Under the pieces are notes generated by a model. The model had not been told where the DNA came from. It searched no databases and saw nothing but the letters and a program-made list of their open reading frames with translations. A stretch of 64,000 nt of DNA, taken from positions 1-64,000 of IMG/VR virus record IMGVR_UViG_3300031215_000009; one strand, given 5' to 3'. Both the position numbers and the translations under genes were made by a program. This DNA comes from a virus. The stretch's first letter is position 1. Each line of letters begins with the position of its first letter. Below, one piece after another: positions 27,507 to 36,147 of the stretch.

Positions 27507-27911
27507 ATGGCAGGACTACAACACTTATTCGATATTTATAGTAAACAAGGAAACGAGTTTATACAAGATATGTTTAGTAAACAATTAATTGTATCGGAAA
27601 AACCAGATGGTTGTCTAAAATATGATACTATTTTAGAAACCGAAGATGGATTAAAGACAATACAAGAAATATGCGAAACTCAATACAAAGGTAAAGTTAA
27701 ATCATATTGTATAGAAACTAATAGTATAGTTTGGGATTGTATAATAAATCATCTAATAAAGGAAGACCTTTCAAAAGTATGGTTTGAATTAGAATCTACC
27801 AATGGACAAATAATAACAGTAACTGGCAACCATAAAATATACTGTTCAGATTTAAAAATGTGGAAAAGAGTTGATGAATTAGATGGTACCGAATTGTTAT
27901 TGTTTAAATAA
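27507..27911 (+). CDS. Nucleic-acid ligase N-terminal piece with N-intein
   Basis: 134 residues. Only 35 are extein, ending IVSEKPDG, which contains the lysine and glycine of nucleotidyl-transfer motif I (KxDG). From Cys36 a 99-residue intein N-half follows: CLKYDTILETEDG, block B VTGNHKI, and WKRVDELDG, ending at a stop. The ligase is inactive as encoded because the adenylated lysine is separated from the rest of the active site. The partner ORF starts at 28270. Confidence 0.8.
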   Translation: MAGLQHLFDIYSKQGNEFIQDMFSKQLIVSEKPDGCLKYDTILETEDGLKTIQEICETQYKGKVKSYCIETNSIVWDCIINHLIKEDLSKVWFELESTNGQIITVTGNHKIYCSDLKMWKRVDELDGTELLLFK

Positions 27912-27985
27912 AGAAAGGGTATCATAGGAATTGTAGTTCCTCGCCCTTTCTTTAAAATAATTATTAACTAATGTATTTAACACAC
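27904..27985 (+). repeat. Structured leader repeat, copy 1 of 3
   Basis: Starts TTTAAATAAAG, outer stem AAAGAAAGGG / CCCTTTCTTT, inner hairpin AGGAA-TTGTAG-TTCCT, then AAAATAATTATTAACTAATG, closing at TATTTAACACAC. The ATG at 27971 opens only five codons (MYLTH). Shares layout and flanks with copies at 36064 and 43831. Confidence 0.75.
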
Positions 27986-28033
27986 TAAAAGAATGTCCAA
28001 TTTGCAAAAAGAAAATGAAATTTTTTGTAGGTA

Positions 28034-28189
28034 GACCGTGATGTAAATGCCGCTTGTAACATAAAATCTTTTACTTTAAAAAATATCTTGAGTACGGAAC
28101 ATACTCTTAAAAATCAAGGTAAGTTGCCAATATTAGTTGGAGCGTTAACCCTTGAAGCCCATCCCATCACCTCTGGCGTGGGTGGGTAG
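28034..28189 (+). pseudogene. TnpB (IS605/IS1341-type) C-terminal relic
   Basis: 51 codons reading DRDVNAACNIKSF, LKNILSTEHTLKNQG, KLPILVGALTLEAHPI and ending GVGG. DRDxNAAxN is the last RuvC motif of TnpB nucleases, and the LPxLVGALTxEAHP end recalls Bacteroidota TnpB C-termini. The frame is blocked by TAG just upstream; a nearby ECPICKKKMKFF in another frame (27993-28028) may be a zinc-knuckle remnant. Local GC rises well above the surrounding sequence, so the relic looks imported. It lies between the two ligase intein halves. Confidence 0.65.
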
Positions 28190-28214
28190 TTCACTAGTTC
28201 TTTGGGAAACATAT
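28140..28214 (+). ncRNA. Candidate omega-RNA 3' end and guide of TnpB relic
   Basis: TnpB guide RNAs overlap the 3' end of tnpB. Here the GC-rich end can fold (CCCATCC with GGGTGGG) and is followed by TAGTTCAC. The next 20 bases (28195-28214) would be the guide. No evidence of expression; boundaries are inferred. Confidence 0.3.
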
Positions 28215-28269
28215 ATAAATAATGCGAGTGATTCGGAATTATTAAATACAATAACTAAAATAATATCAA

Positions 28270-29493
28270 ATGGAAATAACGAAAATAAAATCTATAAAGA
28301 AATTAGACAATAAATTTACTTGTTATGACATAACAACGGAAAAAACCCATAATTTCTTTGCTAATGAAATATTAGTTCACAATTCGTCATTTTCAGCACA
28401 ACAAAGAGAAGATGGTGGTATGGATTTCTTTAAAAGAGATGATAGACAACCAATATCTAAATTAGACAGAACAATAATGTCTTTATATGAACCACCAATT
28501 GAATTCATCGAAAAACAAATAGGTGATAAAAAGATTCCATCAAATTTAAGATTTGGATTTGAATATTTTCAAAATACTAAACCAGTTGCAATATCTTATG
28601 ATGTATTACCTAAGAATGGACTTGTGTTAACACACATGAAAGAAATGAATGATAAAGGTAAAGTAACAAAATTTATTGATGATCCAAAAACTTTGAATAA
28701 ATGGGCGAAATACTTTAATGTAGAGAACCCTTTTATCATTTTTGATGGTAAGTTAAGTCAATTACAAAAAGAACAATTAGAAGAGTTCCTTAACACACCA
28801 TTCGAAGACTTAGTTGCTAAGTTTAAAACTTCATCGTTTACTAAATACATTGTTTCTATTTTAAATCCAAAATTAAAAAAAACAGCACTAAATAATACTC
28901 TTGATAAACCAATTGAAGGATTAGTGTTCAAATTTAATGATGGTGAGTATCTGGCAAAAGTAGTTGACCCAATGTTTACTCAAATGGCAAGAGATAAGGC
29001 AAATGCAAGACACGCTGAAAAAAAGAATAATAAACAAAGTTCTGATGAATTTGGATTAGTTCTTTATACTTTTATTAATTGGATAGAAGAAAATCAAATA
29101 TTTAAAGATTTCATTGCAGATGGTGATAATGAAGATGAAAAATATGTTGATTTAATGACAAGAATTGCAAAGCGTTTTATTGACGAAAATGCTATATTCT
29201 TAAAAGGATTGAATATCAAAAAACCAGATTTTGCTAAAGCACCAGAATTTGCATTGAATACTAAAATGATTAAAAATAAAGAAGTTGTAGATTTCATAAA
29301 TAAAAATAGAAACCAAGAAGAAATATTCAAAATTTTGTTATCTGGGTTTAGGAAACTTAGAAAACGAAAAACTAATATGATTGATGAAAATTTGATGAAA
29401 CAAATCAATTCAGTTGTAAATCAAATAAGAACAATTACAAAAAAAGTAAACGAAGAATTTCTTTCATTTTCAGATTGGAAGAAAACATTGTAA
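28270..29493 (+). CDS. Nucleic-acid ligase main part with C-intein
   Basis: 407 residues: intein C-half 1-38 (FTCYDITTEKTHNFFANE, ending VHN), then extein SSFSAQQREDGG. Ligase motifs downstream: a FGFEYFQN patch, EGLVFKFNDG (motif IV-like, about residue 218) and AKVVDP (motif V-like). The spliced product is about 404 residues. Covalent nucleotidyltransferase fold, ATP-dependent nucleic-acid ligase; DNA versus RNA substrate cannot be decided, though the neighbouring nucleotidyltransferase would suit RNA end repair. The C-terminal 100 residues are helical and basic. Confidence 0.75.
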   Translation: MEITKIKSIKKLDNKFTCYDITTEKTHNFFANEILVHNSSFSAQQREDGGMDFFKRDDRQPISKLDRTIMSLYEPPIEFIEKQIGDKKIPSNLRFGFEYFQNTKPVAISYDVLPKNGLVLTHMKEMNDKGKVTKFIDDPKTLNKWAKYFNVENPFIIFDGKLSQLQKEQLEEFLNTPFEDLVAKFKTSSFTKYIVSILNPKLKKTALNNTLDKPIEGLVFKFNDGEYLAKVVDPMFTQMARDKANARHAEKKNNKQSSDEFGLVLYTFINWIEENQIFKDFIADGDNEDEKYVDLMTRIAKRFIDENAIFLKGLNIKKPDFAKAPEFALNTKMIKNKEVVDFINKNRNQEEIFKILLSGFRKLRKRKTNMIDENLMKQINSVVNQIRTITKKVNEEFLSFSDWKKTL

Positions 29494-29500
29494 TTAAATA
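29494..29500 (+). promoter_or_regulatory. Putative late promoter (TTAAATA)
   Basis: Box overlapping the ligase stop region, 20 bases before the ATG at 29520. Confidence 0.4.
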
Positions 29501-29519
29501 CTAAAAATAACATAATATT

Positions 29520-29900
29520 ATGGCTAAGAAAAAAGAAGTGATTAACAAAGAAGTAACAAAAGTTGTTGATGAAGTGACAATTGAAGAAACTTCGGTAACT
29601 GAAGAAAAAGTTGAAGAAAAAGTTGAAGAAAAAGTTGAAGAAAAAGTTGAGGAAAAAGTTGAAGAAAAAGTTGAAGAAAAAGTTGAAGAAAAAGTTGAAG
29701 AAATAGATGTAGATATTACTATCGAAAACCCGGTTAAAGAAATAATTGTAAATGCTGTTATTGAAAATCCAAATTCTAAAAAAGTTGAAGGTAAAGGTAA
29801 AATTGTTAAATTATCACATAGAGTTGCAGTTTACGAAGATGGTACAGAACTAAAAATCACAAGTAAAAAACAACACGCTGAATTAAGAAAGCAAAGATAA
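29520..29900 (+). CDS. Repeat-containing acidic/basic protein
   Basis: 126 residues. A Lys-rich start is followed by eight consecutive KVEE units (residues about 30-61), predicted as a long charged helix, and a small C-terminal beta domain (GKIVKLSHRVAVYEDGTEL) ending in basic residues. No family recognised. It has its own late-type promoter and terminator, so it is probably well expressed late, perhaps as a virion or DNA-packaging accessory protein. Confidence 0.5.
   Translation: MAKKKEVINKEVTKVVDEVTIEETSVTEEKVEEKVEEKVEEKVEEKVEEKVEEKVEEKVEEIDVDITIENPVKEIIVNAVIENPNSKKVEGKGKIVKLSHRVAVYEDGTELKITSKKQHAELRKQR
29607..29702 (+). repeat. Eight-copy 12-bp tandem repeat
   Basis: Unit AAAGTTGAAGAA repeated eight times with one G substitution, encoding KVEE each time. 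Copy number could vary between isolates. Confidence 0.9.
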
Positions 29901-29943
29901 ATAACTACTACCATGTATGTAAAAGCCCTGTATGTAGTTTAAT

Positions 29944-29972
29944 AAAAGGTCTAGTTAATTCTAGACCTTTTT
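29944..29972 (+). terminator. Rho-independent terminator
   Basis: Stem AAAAGGTCTAG / CTAGACCTTTT with a six-base loop and T-run. Confidence 0.85.
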
Positions 29973-29980
29973 TGTTTGTA

Positions 29981-29987
29981 TTAAATA
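29981..29987 (+). promoter_or_regulatory. Putative late promoter (TTAAATA)
   Basis: Box in GTATTAAATAAG, 19 bases before the ATG at 30007. Confidence 0.45.
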
Positions 29988-30006
29988 AGAAAACAAATAT
30001 TATCAA

Positions 30007-32493
30007 ATGGCAAACGAAGATGTTATCAAAAAAGATATGATTAGTGAACTAAAGGATATGGAATCTGAAAACGACCAACGTCATTTAGAACCTGTAAACG
30101 TAGTAGTTGGAAGATTTCAACCCTATACGATTGGTCATTTAAGTATGGCAAAAGAATTAGAAAAAATCAATGGTTTACCATCGGTTTATATTTATATAAG
30201 AAGTAAAAGTGGTAAAAATGCAAAATTTACAGATAAGTTGACTATCAACTACATGGAAGATGTTGTTCAAGGTCAACCATTAGTAAGAGATGCCTGGGCA
30301 ATGGAATCTGCATTTATTCCTGTTATTATACTTGAATCGCAAAGAAGAGGATATAATCCAGTACTTATTGGTGCAGGGGAAGATAGAGCAAAGTCATATA
30401 AAGGTATGGCAAAGAGAATGAAAGATGTTGTAACACACCCAGATTTCGAAATAAAAGAACTTAAAGGAAGAATAACATCAGCAACAGAAGTTAGACAAGC
30501 TATTTTAGATGATGACAAGAAAAAATTTAATAAACTTGTTCCCAAACAAGTACAACCATATTATACACAACTTAAAGCAGAATTAGAAGCAAGTTTAGTT
30601 GAATCTATTAATGTTTCTGATATTGTAAACAACTTTGATGTTGATATTGATGAGATGGAATCTATACTTTATAAATATGATGAAGATTTCTTTTCTGATG
30701 TATTGATTATTGAAAGTATTTTAGAATATGAACTAACACAAAAAACAATTAAAACTATGAATGAAGATACTATGTCCCCAGCAGTAAAAAAAGAAATGAT
30801 TTCAGTAATTACTACCTATACAGGAGCAAGAAATTCTTTTATTGAAAAAAAGATAGAAAATAATCCTAATTGGGATTGGAATAAAATTACATCTGCATTA
30901 ACTTCTAAAGATAAAAAAGAAAAAAAGAAAGTAGTTGATGTTATTATGGGATGGGGTTCAGAAATAGATAAAAAATATATTAATGAATCTATTAATGAGG
31001 CTGCAATGTCTAAAGATACTAAGAAATTCCTTAAAGGGATGAAAAAGATTAAAATAAATGAATTAGGTGGATGGATGCCTGGTCATAAATATATTTATTT
31101 TGATAGTAATGATTCTAAATATTACTTTGTTGACTTTGAAGGAGATCACATGGAATTAAAAAACGAAGGCACACTAAAAGAATTAGAAAAATTCTTGAAA
31201 AAGAATGAATCTAATCATATTGAATTAGTACATGTTTACGATGAAGATGGTTCATTATTCGGAACAGGTGAATTAATTAAAACTAAAGGAGATAAATCAT
31301 TAGTTAGTTTTGATGCAAATACAGAAAAATGGGTTAAATCTAAATTAGTTAAACTTGTCGAATCTAAAGTGAATGAGAAACTTAAACTAAACAGTAACTA
31401 TCCTGTATATCATCACACATTTGGTTCAGCATTAGATGCTATTTCAGCATACGCAGAATCAGGTGGATATAATATCGACCAACAAGAATTCTTCACTGCA
31501 TTTGGAGATGCCTTCTTTAAACCAAAGAAAGGTAAAACTTTAAGTAAATCAGTTGAATTGCAAGATAAAAACGGAAACGTAGTTGGTGTATTACATTCTT
31601 CAATATACAATAGAGGTGTTGATGGTAAAACATACGAATTGACTATGTATTCTGACCAAACTAAAAAAGGATTGAGAGAATCAGTAAACGAAAGTAAAGG
31701 TAACTTTAAGGATGCTTTAAAAGTTATGAACTTTAAAGATGCTTCTAAAGAAGATGTACATAGTATGATTACAGATTTCTTTGGTGAAGATGGTGTTCCT
31801 GTATTAGAACACATGACATCTAAACATGGTGAATCAATAAACAAAGCACACACAAGATTCTTCGAAAGAGTTATTGCATTCAAAAAAGGTGAATTAACTT
31901 TAGAATCTTTAGATAGTATAAAAGAAAGAGAATCAATTCCTTACTTATCTAAAATTACAGAATCTAAATTGGAATCATTTAAAGATGCACTTACAGAAAT
32001 GGTAGGTTCTAATGAATATGAAGCTAAACTTGATGCCGCAATTTGTATGTTAGTTAAATCTAACAGACCTGTTGTCTGGGAAGATTTCAAATCTCAAATG
32101 TTAAGTTGTGATTTCTTTAAGAAAGATTTTAAACCATTCTTAATGATGCAAGGTTTAAATGATTATCAGATTGATAAATTCATTGAAAATATACTTAGAG
32201 TAAAGTATCAACATTATACAAATTATTTCACTGGATCAATTCCATTGCAATATGTAAAGGAATCTGAACAAATTCTAGAAGCAACCGTCGAAGATGGACT
32301 AGCAGGAATTATTGCAAGATATACAGGAGCAAGAGCTACACACATTCTAAAAGTAATGGCAGAACAACCAGAAATTGATTGGACTAAAGTTGCAAAGGAT
32401 ATTTCAACTACTGATAAACATGGATTACGAAGATCATTCATGTTCCCATCAAAAAAGGAAACAGAAAACTTTAATAAAGTATATTTAAAGTAA
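30007..32493 (+). CDS. Multidomain protein with NadM-like adenylyltransferase head
   Basis: 828 residues. Residues 30-195 are a nucleotidyltransferase of the NadM/cytidylyltransferase kind: VVVGRFQPYTIGH (the HxGH-like motif is TIGH) and ITSATEVRQAI. NadM makes NAD from NMN, so a role in NAD supply is possible. The rest is unassigned but contains a duplicated module: TYTGARNSF ... WDWNKITSAL near residue 270 and RYTGARATH ... IDWTKVAKDI near 780. Several ES/NE-rich linkers (ESINVSD, ESKVNEKL, RESVNESKGNF) separate segments, so the protein could be processed. Flanked by promoter and terminator. Confidence 0.6.
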   Translation: MANEDVIKKDMISELKDMESENDQRHLEPVNVVVGRFQPYTIGHLSMAKELEKINGLPSVYIYIRSKSGKNAKFTDKLTINYMEDVVQGQPLVRDAWAMESAFIPVIILESQRRGYNPVLIGAGEDRAKSYKGMAKRMKDVVTHPDFEIKELKGRITSATEVRQAILDDDKKKFNKLVPKQVQPYYTQLKAELEASLVESINVSDIVNNFDVDIDEMESILYKYDEDFFSDVLIIESILEYELTQKTIKTMNEDTMSPAVKKEMISVITTYTGARNSFIEKKIENNPNWDWNKITSALTSKDKKEKKKVVDVIMGWGSEIDKKYINESINEAAMSKDTKKFLKGMKKIKINELGGWMPGHKYIYFDSNDSKYYFVDFEGDHMELKNEGTLKELEKFLKKNESNHIELVHVYDEDGSLFGTGELIKTKGDKSLVSFDANTEKWVKSKLVKLVESKVNEKLKLNSNYPVYHHTFGSALDAISAYAESGGYNIDQQEFFTAFGDAFFKPKKGKTLSKSVELQDKNGNVVGVLHSSIYNRGVDGKTYELTMYSDQTKKGLRESVNESKGNFKDALKVMNFKDASKEDVHSMITDFFGEDGVPVLEHMTSKHGESINKAHTRFFERVIAFKKGELTLESLDSIKERESIPYLSKITESKLESFKDALTEMVGSNEYEAKLDAAICMLVKSNRPVVWEDFKSQMLSCDFFKKDFKPFLMMQGLNDYQIDKFIENILRVKYQHYTNYFTGSIPLQYVKESEQILEATVEDGLAGIIARYTGARATHILKVMAEQPEIDWTKVAKDISTTDKHGLRRSFMFPSKKETENFNKVYLK

Positions 32494-32495
32494 AC

Positions 32496-32526
32496 AAAAA
32501 GGGAATCGTAATTGATTCCCTTTTTT
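32496..32526. terminator. Terminator between convergent genes
   Basis: Stem AAAAAGGGAATC / GATTCCCTTTTTT with a six-base loop; placed to serve the NadM-like gene and the leftward glycosyltransferase. Confidence 0.85.
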
Positions 32527-32553
32527 AATATGAATAAATGTGATTAATATCAT

Positions 32554-33378
32554 TTAATACCACGATTTACCCTGTGCTTTTAGTTTTTCTTTTAATTCCT
32601 TTGTTGGTCGTCCCCAATTATCATCATTAACCATTTCCCTGACAATATCTCTAAAAGTATCTCCAGCTCCATAAGTTACTTTATGATGTTCTTCTTTAGA
32701 CATTCCAGATTCTTTTGTTGTAGTTCCTTCTGTTTCGTTATGATGTTCTACAAATGATGTTCCTACAAATATATGTGGAATTTGATGATGTTGCAATGCA
32801 ACACTATACCAATTGTCACAAAACCAAAACTTTACACGTTCTTCGAGTTTACCTATTTTATCAAATACGTTTCTTGATTGAAATAAACACCAACCTGCAA
32901 TATGTTGTCTCACACCATATCCAACTTCAATATTGTTTAATTTCCTTTTATGCCACATTTCTCGTGGATTACAAGGAGATGCTGAAACAAATTCCCATTG
33001 TGCCGGATTTCCTTTTCTTTGTGCATTTATTAAACCTATTATTTCAGACGCCCAACCTGGTTTAAATACTAAATCGTTGTTACATAAACAAGTCCATTCT
33101 GCAGACCCATGTTCTAATCCTACATTTAAGTATGTGTGATACCCAAATTCTTTATCTGTATAAACAGTTTTAATAGAATGTCCTTTACCCTCAATATCAT
33201 CATACGATGTGTCTTTGTTGGATTCTACTACTATTATATTAAATTTTATATTGCTGGATTCTTCACTATCTATAAGTGTTTCTATTGTTGTAAGTGATTC
33301 TTTGTGTAATTTTTTACTTTTCGCCCAGGATATGATAACCATATCAACCTCAGTGTGTTTCAAATTAATTTGTGACAT
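32554..33378 (-). CDS. Family 2-like glycosyltransferase
   Basis: 274 residues. GT-A layout: VDMVIISWAKSKKL opening strand, FNIIVVESNKD, LNVGLEHGSAEWTCLCNNDL (split as LNVGLEHGSA and CLCNNDLVF) with the acidic metal-site motif NND, and an HIAGWCLFQ plus FWFCDNWYSV acceptor region. It probably transfers a sugar to phage DNA or a virion or host surface component; the acceptor cannot be told. Transcribed leftward, alone, from a region with a minus-strand TTAAATA box. Confidence 0.65.
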   Translation of the reverse strand: MSQINLKHTEVDMVIISWAKSKKLHKESLTTIETLIDSEESSNIKFNIIVVESNKDTSYDDIEGKGHSIKTVYTDKEFGYHTYLNVGLEHGSAEWTCLCNNDLVFKPGWASEIIGLINAQRKGNPAQWEFVSASPCNPREMWHKRKLNNIEVGYGVRQHIAGWCLFQSRNVFDKIGKLEERVKFWFCDNWYSVALQHHQIPHIFVGTSFVEHHNETEGTTTKESGMSKEEHHKVTYGAGDTFRDIVREMVNDDNWGRPTKELKEKLKAQGKSWY

Positions 33379-33414
33379 TGATGTGTTTGTTTAAAATAAA
33401 TGATTCTTATTTGT

Positions 33415-33421
33415 TATTTAA
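33415..33421 (-). promoter_or_regulatory. Putative late promoter on minus strand
   Basis: Minus strand reads CTTATTAAATAAC, 37 bases before the glycosyltransferase ATG. The plus strand of the same bases, ATTTAATAAGTATAA, also occurs before the gene at 43333 and may be a rightward promoter. Confidence 0.35.
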
Positions 33422-33444
33422 TAAGTATAAAAACACACTATTCT

Positions 33445-33693
33445 ATGGAAATACACATAAACAATATATTAGACTTGAGTTTAGTTAATGAAGATGTTAC
33501 TCATTTTGTTAATTTATTTGGGTTACTTAAAGATACAATTAATTCATCTGAAAAATCAGTAGGGTTTAAAAAGAAAGGAAAAATAACAGTCGAATTGACA
33601 GAAGAATCTATTGAATTTATAATGAAAATGTGCGAATCTGCAGGTATAATAACAGAAGATGAAATAGAAAATCAAAACCAAGAACAAGAATAA
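33445..33693 (+). CDS. Small hypothetical protein upstream of gp43A
   Basis: 82 residues from ATG 33445; a longer frame from 33400 is open but lacks the upstream promoter spacing. Acidic, helical, ends NQNQEQE. It lies two bases before DNA polymerase and is probably co-transcribed. Function unknown. Confidence 0.5.
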   Translation: MEIHINNILDLSLVNEDVTHFVNLFGLLKDTINSSEKSVGFKKKGKITVELTEESIEFIMKMCESAGIITEDEIENQNQEQE

Positions 33694-33695
33694 AT

Positions 33696-35204
33696 ATGAT
33701 ATTAGATATTGAACAAACAAAATACACCAATTCGGTAAAAATTTCTTATATTGATGCAAACAGGAATAGACAAATTCTTGACATTCCTAAAAGAGATTTT
33801 TGGAAATGGAAGTATAATGAAGGTGCAAATGCAGATTCTACTTTTAAATCTTGGGATAACAAAGGAGTTGTTAGGTGTTCATATAAAGATTCTGATAATA
33901 TAGACAAGAAAAGTATATGGGAATGGATCAATGCACAACCAGAATACAAAGACTTGTTATATCAATTCAATATACCAAAGATTCTTTTTTGTGATATTGA
34001 AACAGATATTCATGATGGATTTCCAGATGTAACTTTAGCAAAAGAAAAAATTACTTGTATTACCGTTTGTTATAAAGATGATAAAGGTGTTGTACAAGTA
34101 ATAATTTTAGGTGAAAAGGAAAACTTTGATTACGACAAACAAAAGAAAATGAATGATTTCATTGCTGATTATTTTTCAAAAATATCAGATTTGAAATTTG
34201 TATTGAAATATGTATTTATTCCAGATGAAAAGAAATTATTAGAATCATTTGTTAAGATTTGTTCTAAGTTTCACGTTTTAACTGGTTGGAACTTTATTAA
34301 TACCTTCCGTTCAAAGTGGTTTAATGACAGTGGATTTGATTGGCCTTTCTTATCAAAGAGAATGGAAAACTTAGGAGTTGATTACAGATCAATTTCACCA
34401 ACAAGAAACATTGCAAAGAAAAAAGATGTTGGTAATGTACCAAGTCACTTTGCAGTTGTTGATTATATGTATTACTTTGATGCATTTGATAGAAGTATTA
34501 AAGTAAAAGAATCTAAATCATTAGACTTTGTTTCTGGGGAAGTTCTTAAAGTTAAGAAATTAAAATATGGAAACTATCCAGTAATGGATGGTGATGTTCT
34601 TAAAGAAATGTATGATAAAGATTATTATACTTATTGTTTATATTGTGCCGTAGATACTATTTTAGTTCTATTAATACACGAAAAAAGACAACCATTCTCA
34701 GCAATCTTAGCACAAGGTAATGATTCCGGTAATCATATCGACAAAGCAGATTCTGCTGTAAATGTTACAGAAGGATTTATGTCTAAGGCTTACTATAAGG
34801 ACAACAAAGTAATGCCAATGATTGATATGACTAAAAGGAAAAAAGAATGGTATGAAGGTGCCTTTGTGAAGGCCCCTTTAGCAGGTTTACACGAATTAAC
34901 ATGTTGTTATGACTTTAGTTCACTATATCCATCAATATCAAGATTCTTAGAATTAGGATTTGAAAACTTTGATAGAAAATTAACAGATGATTTGAAAAAG
35001 TATGTAAACTATAAACCAGTTTCACTTAAATTAGAAAGACCAAAGAATGATGAGATTGTAAGTGTTACCGGTTGTGTATTCAAAAAAGGTGAATCAACAT
35101 TAAAAAAAGTTTATGATGAATTGTACGCTGCAAGGAAAAATAATCAATACCGAGCAAAATTATGTGCAAAAATCGCTCATGAATTAAAAGAAAAAAGTAA
35201 ATAA
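33696..35204 (+). CDS. 43: DNA polymerase gp43, N-terminal subunit (exonuclease + palm motif A)
   Basis: 502 residues. Exo I ILFCDIET (about 95), Exo II-like DSGFDWPFLSKRM (about 212), Exo III-like CAVDTILVLL (about 317), and polymerase motif A YDFSSLYPS (about 405) are present. The ORF stops after LYAARKNNQYRAK, before the fingers-helix motif B, and ends KEKSK. The remainder of the polymerase is in the ORFs at 36222 and 37173. No intein signature is seen at this break, so the parts probably assemble non-covalently, like the bipartite gp43A/gp43B of some T4-type phages. Confidence 0.85.
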   Translation: MILDIEQTKYTNSVKISYIDANRNRQILDIPKRDFWKWKYNEGANADSTFKSWDNKGVVRCSYKDSDNIDKKSIWEWINAQPEYKDLLYQFNIPKILFCDIETDIHDGFPDVTLAKEKITCITVCYKDDKGVVQVIILGEKENFDYDKQKKMNDFIADYFSKISDLKFVLKYVFIPDEKKLLESFVKICSKFHVLTGWNFINTFRSKWFNDSGFDWPFLSKRMENLGVDYRSISPTRNIAKKKDVGNVPSHFAVVDYMYYFDAFDRSIKVKESKSLDFVSGEVLKVKKLKYGNYPVMDGDVLKEMYDKDYYTYCLYCAVDTILVLLIHEKRQPFSAILAQGNDSGNHIDKADSAVNVTEGFMSKAYYKDNKVMPMIDMTKRKKEWYEGAFVKAPLAGLHELTCCYDFSSLYPSISRFLELGFENFDRKLTDDLKKYVNYKPVSLKLERPKNDEIVSVTGCVFKKGESTLKKVYDELYAARKNNQYRAKLCAKIAHELKEKSK

Positions 35205-35249
35205 ATGCATTTAATAATAAACAAGTAACAAATAGTAAATTTAAAATTA

Positions 35250-36038
35250 ATGAAAAAAGTAGTATTAAAAACAGTAGACTTAGTAAAGTTCAATAGCTTT
35301 ATAGATTCTTTAATCCCACTTAGTGAATCGGGAACAATATATTTCAAGATTGATTCAGAAGGATTAAGTACAGATTCACACAATAGTAGTGGAACTATTA
35401 TTAAAAGTTTGAGAACAAGTATAGGTGAAATTTGTGGTGAAAGCAACTTAGATAAAGTTGAAGGACCAATTAAATTTTGTTTCTATGATGGTAAAAAAGT
35501 AAAAAAAGCATTTTCATTCCTAAGTGGTAGTGATATTAAATGTGAAATTACATTTCAAAAATTAGATTCAACAGGTGAATTGTTTGCAGAATCTATGAGA
35601 GTTTCAAGTCCTAAAATATCATTTACCTTAGATGCAGCAGACCCTGATTTATTCGAATTTGCAAATGTACCAGCAGAATCTATTGCAGAGGTAAAAGATG
35701 TAACAAATGCTGATTGTAACTTTAGAATGACAGCAAATGAAATTTTACAAGTTCAAAAGTTTTTTGACTTTGATACAAATGAAGAAGTTGAATTTCAAGT
35801 TAATGGTGAAGTAAGAGTTGTTTCTGAAGGTGCATATAATATTGCAATATCAGATGATTTTGAAGGTTTATCAGGTGGTGGAACAAATTCTTATAAAGTT
35901 TCAAAAGACTTGTTTAAATTGTTAGATTTCAACACTTATATAGTTTATCCATTGATAGATGAATGTAAAATCATTTTCGAAGCAGAAGATAAAACATCAG
36001 AAGTAGTACTTACCTTACACGAAGATTTAGAATTGTAA
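35250..36038 (+). CDS. 45: Sliding clamp gp45-like
   Basis: 262 residues, T4 gp45 228. Two-domain beta-rich layout: LVKFNSFIDSLIPLSESGTI at the start, an ADPDLFEFANVPAE linker-like section, and a C-terminus with YKVSKDLFKLLDFNTYIV and IIFEAEDKTSEVVLTL. This fits a processivity clamp that tethers gp43. It sits between the two halves of the DNA polymerase it serves. Assignment rests on pattern and context, not on a catalytic motif. Confidence 0.65.
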   Translation: MKKVVLKTVDLVKFNSFIDSLIPLSESGTIYFKIDSEGLSTDSHNSSGTIIKSLRTSIGEICGESNLDKVEGPIKFCFYDGKKVKKAFSFLSGSDIKCEITFQKLDSTGELFAESMRVSSPKISFTLDAADPDLFEFANVPAESIAEVKDVTNADCNFRMTANEILQVQKFFDFDTNEEVEFQVNGEVRVVSEGAYNIAISDDFEGLSGGGTNSYKVSKDLFKLLDFNTYIVYPLIDECKIIFEAEDKTSEVVLTLHEDLEL

Positions 36039-36063
36039 AATTTGGGAATATAAAAGTATTTGA

Positions 36064-36147
36064 TTAAATAAAGAAAGGAACTATAATAGGACTCGAATCC
36101 TAAGTTCCTTTCTTTAAAATAATTAAACTTAATGTATTTAACACACA
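36064..36147 (+). repeat. Structured leader repeat, copy 2 of 3
   Basis: Starts TTAAATAAAG; outer stem AAAGAAAGGAACT / AGTTCCTTTCTTT (13 pairs); inner hairpin TAGGA-CTCGAA-TCCTA; then AAAATAATTAAACTTAATG. Inner-stem bases covary with copy 3 (GGA/TCC versus GAA/TTC). Confidence 0.75.

Larger units (their letters stand above)
27612..28383 (+). mobile_element. Split intein cassette in ligase (KPDG|S site)
   Basis: N-half 27612-27908 (99 residues, Cys1); C-half 28270-28383 (38 residues, ending NEILVHN) followed by Ser. Splicing gives EKPDGSSFSA, an intact ligase motif I. The 358-base gap contains a structured leader repeat, an aborted MYLTH start, and a TnpB relic. Confidence 0.85.

Noticed and set aside
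29607-29702. Possible CRISPR-like array
   Set aside because: Contiguous in-frame 12-base repeats without spacers; coding repeat.
36075-36120. tRNA T-arm-like GGACTCGAATCC in leader copy 2
   Set aside because: No acceptor, D or anticodon arms; the same position in the other copies holds unrelated loops, so it is the inner hairpin of the repeat.
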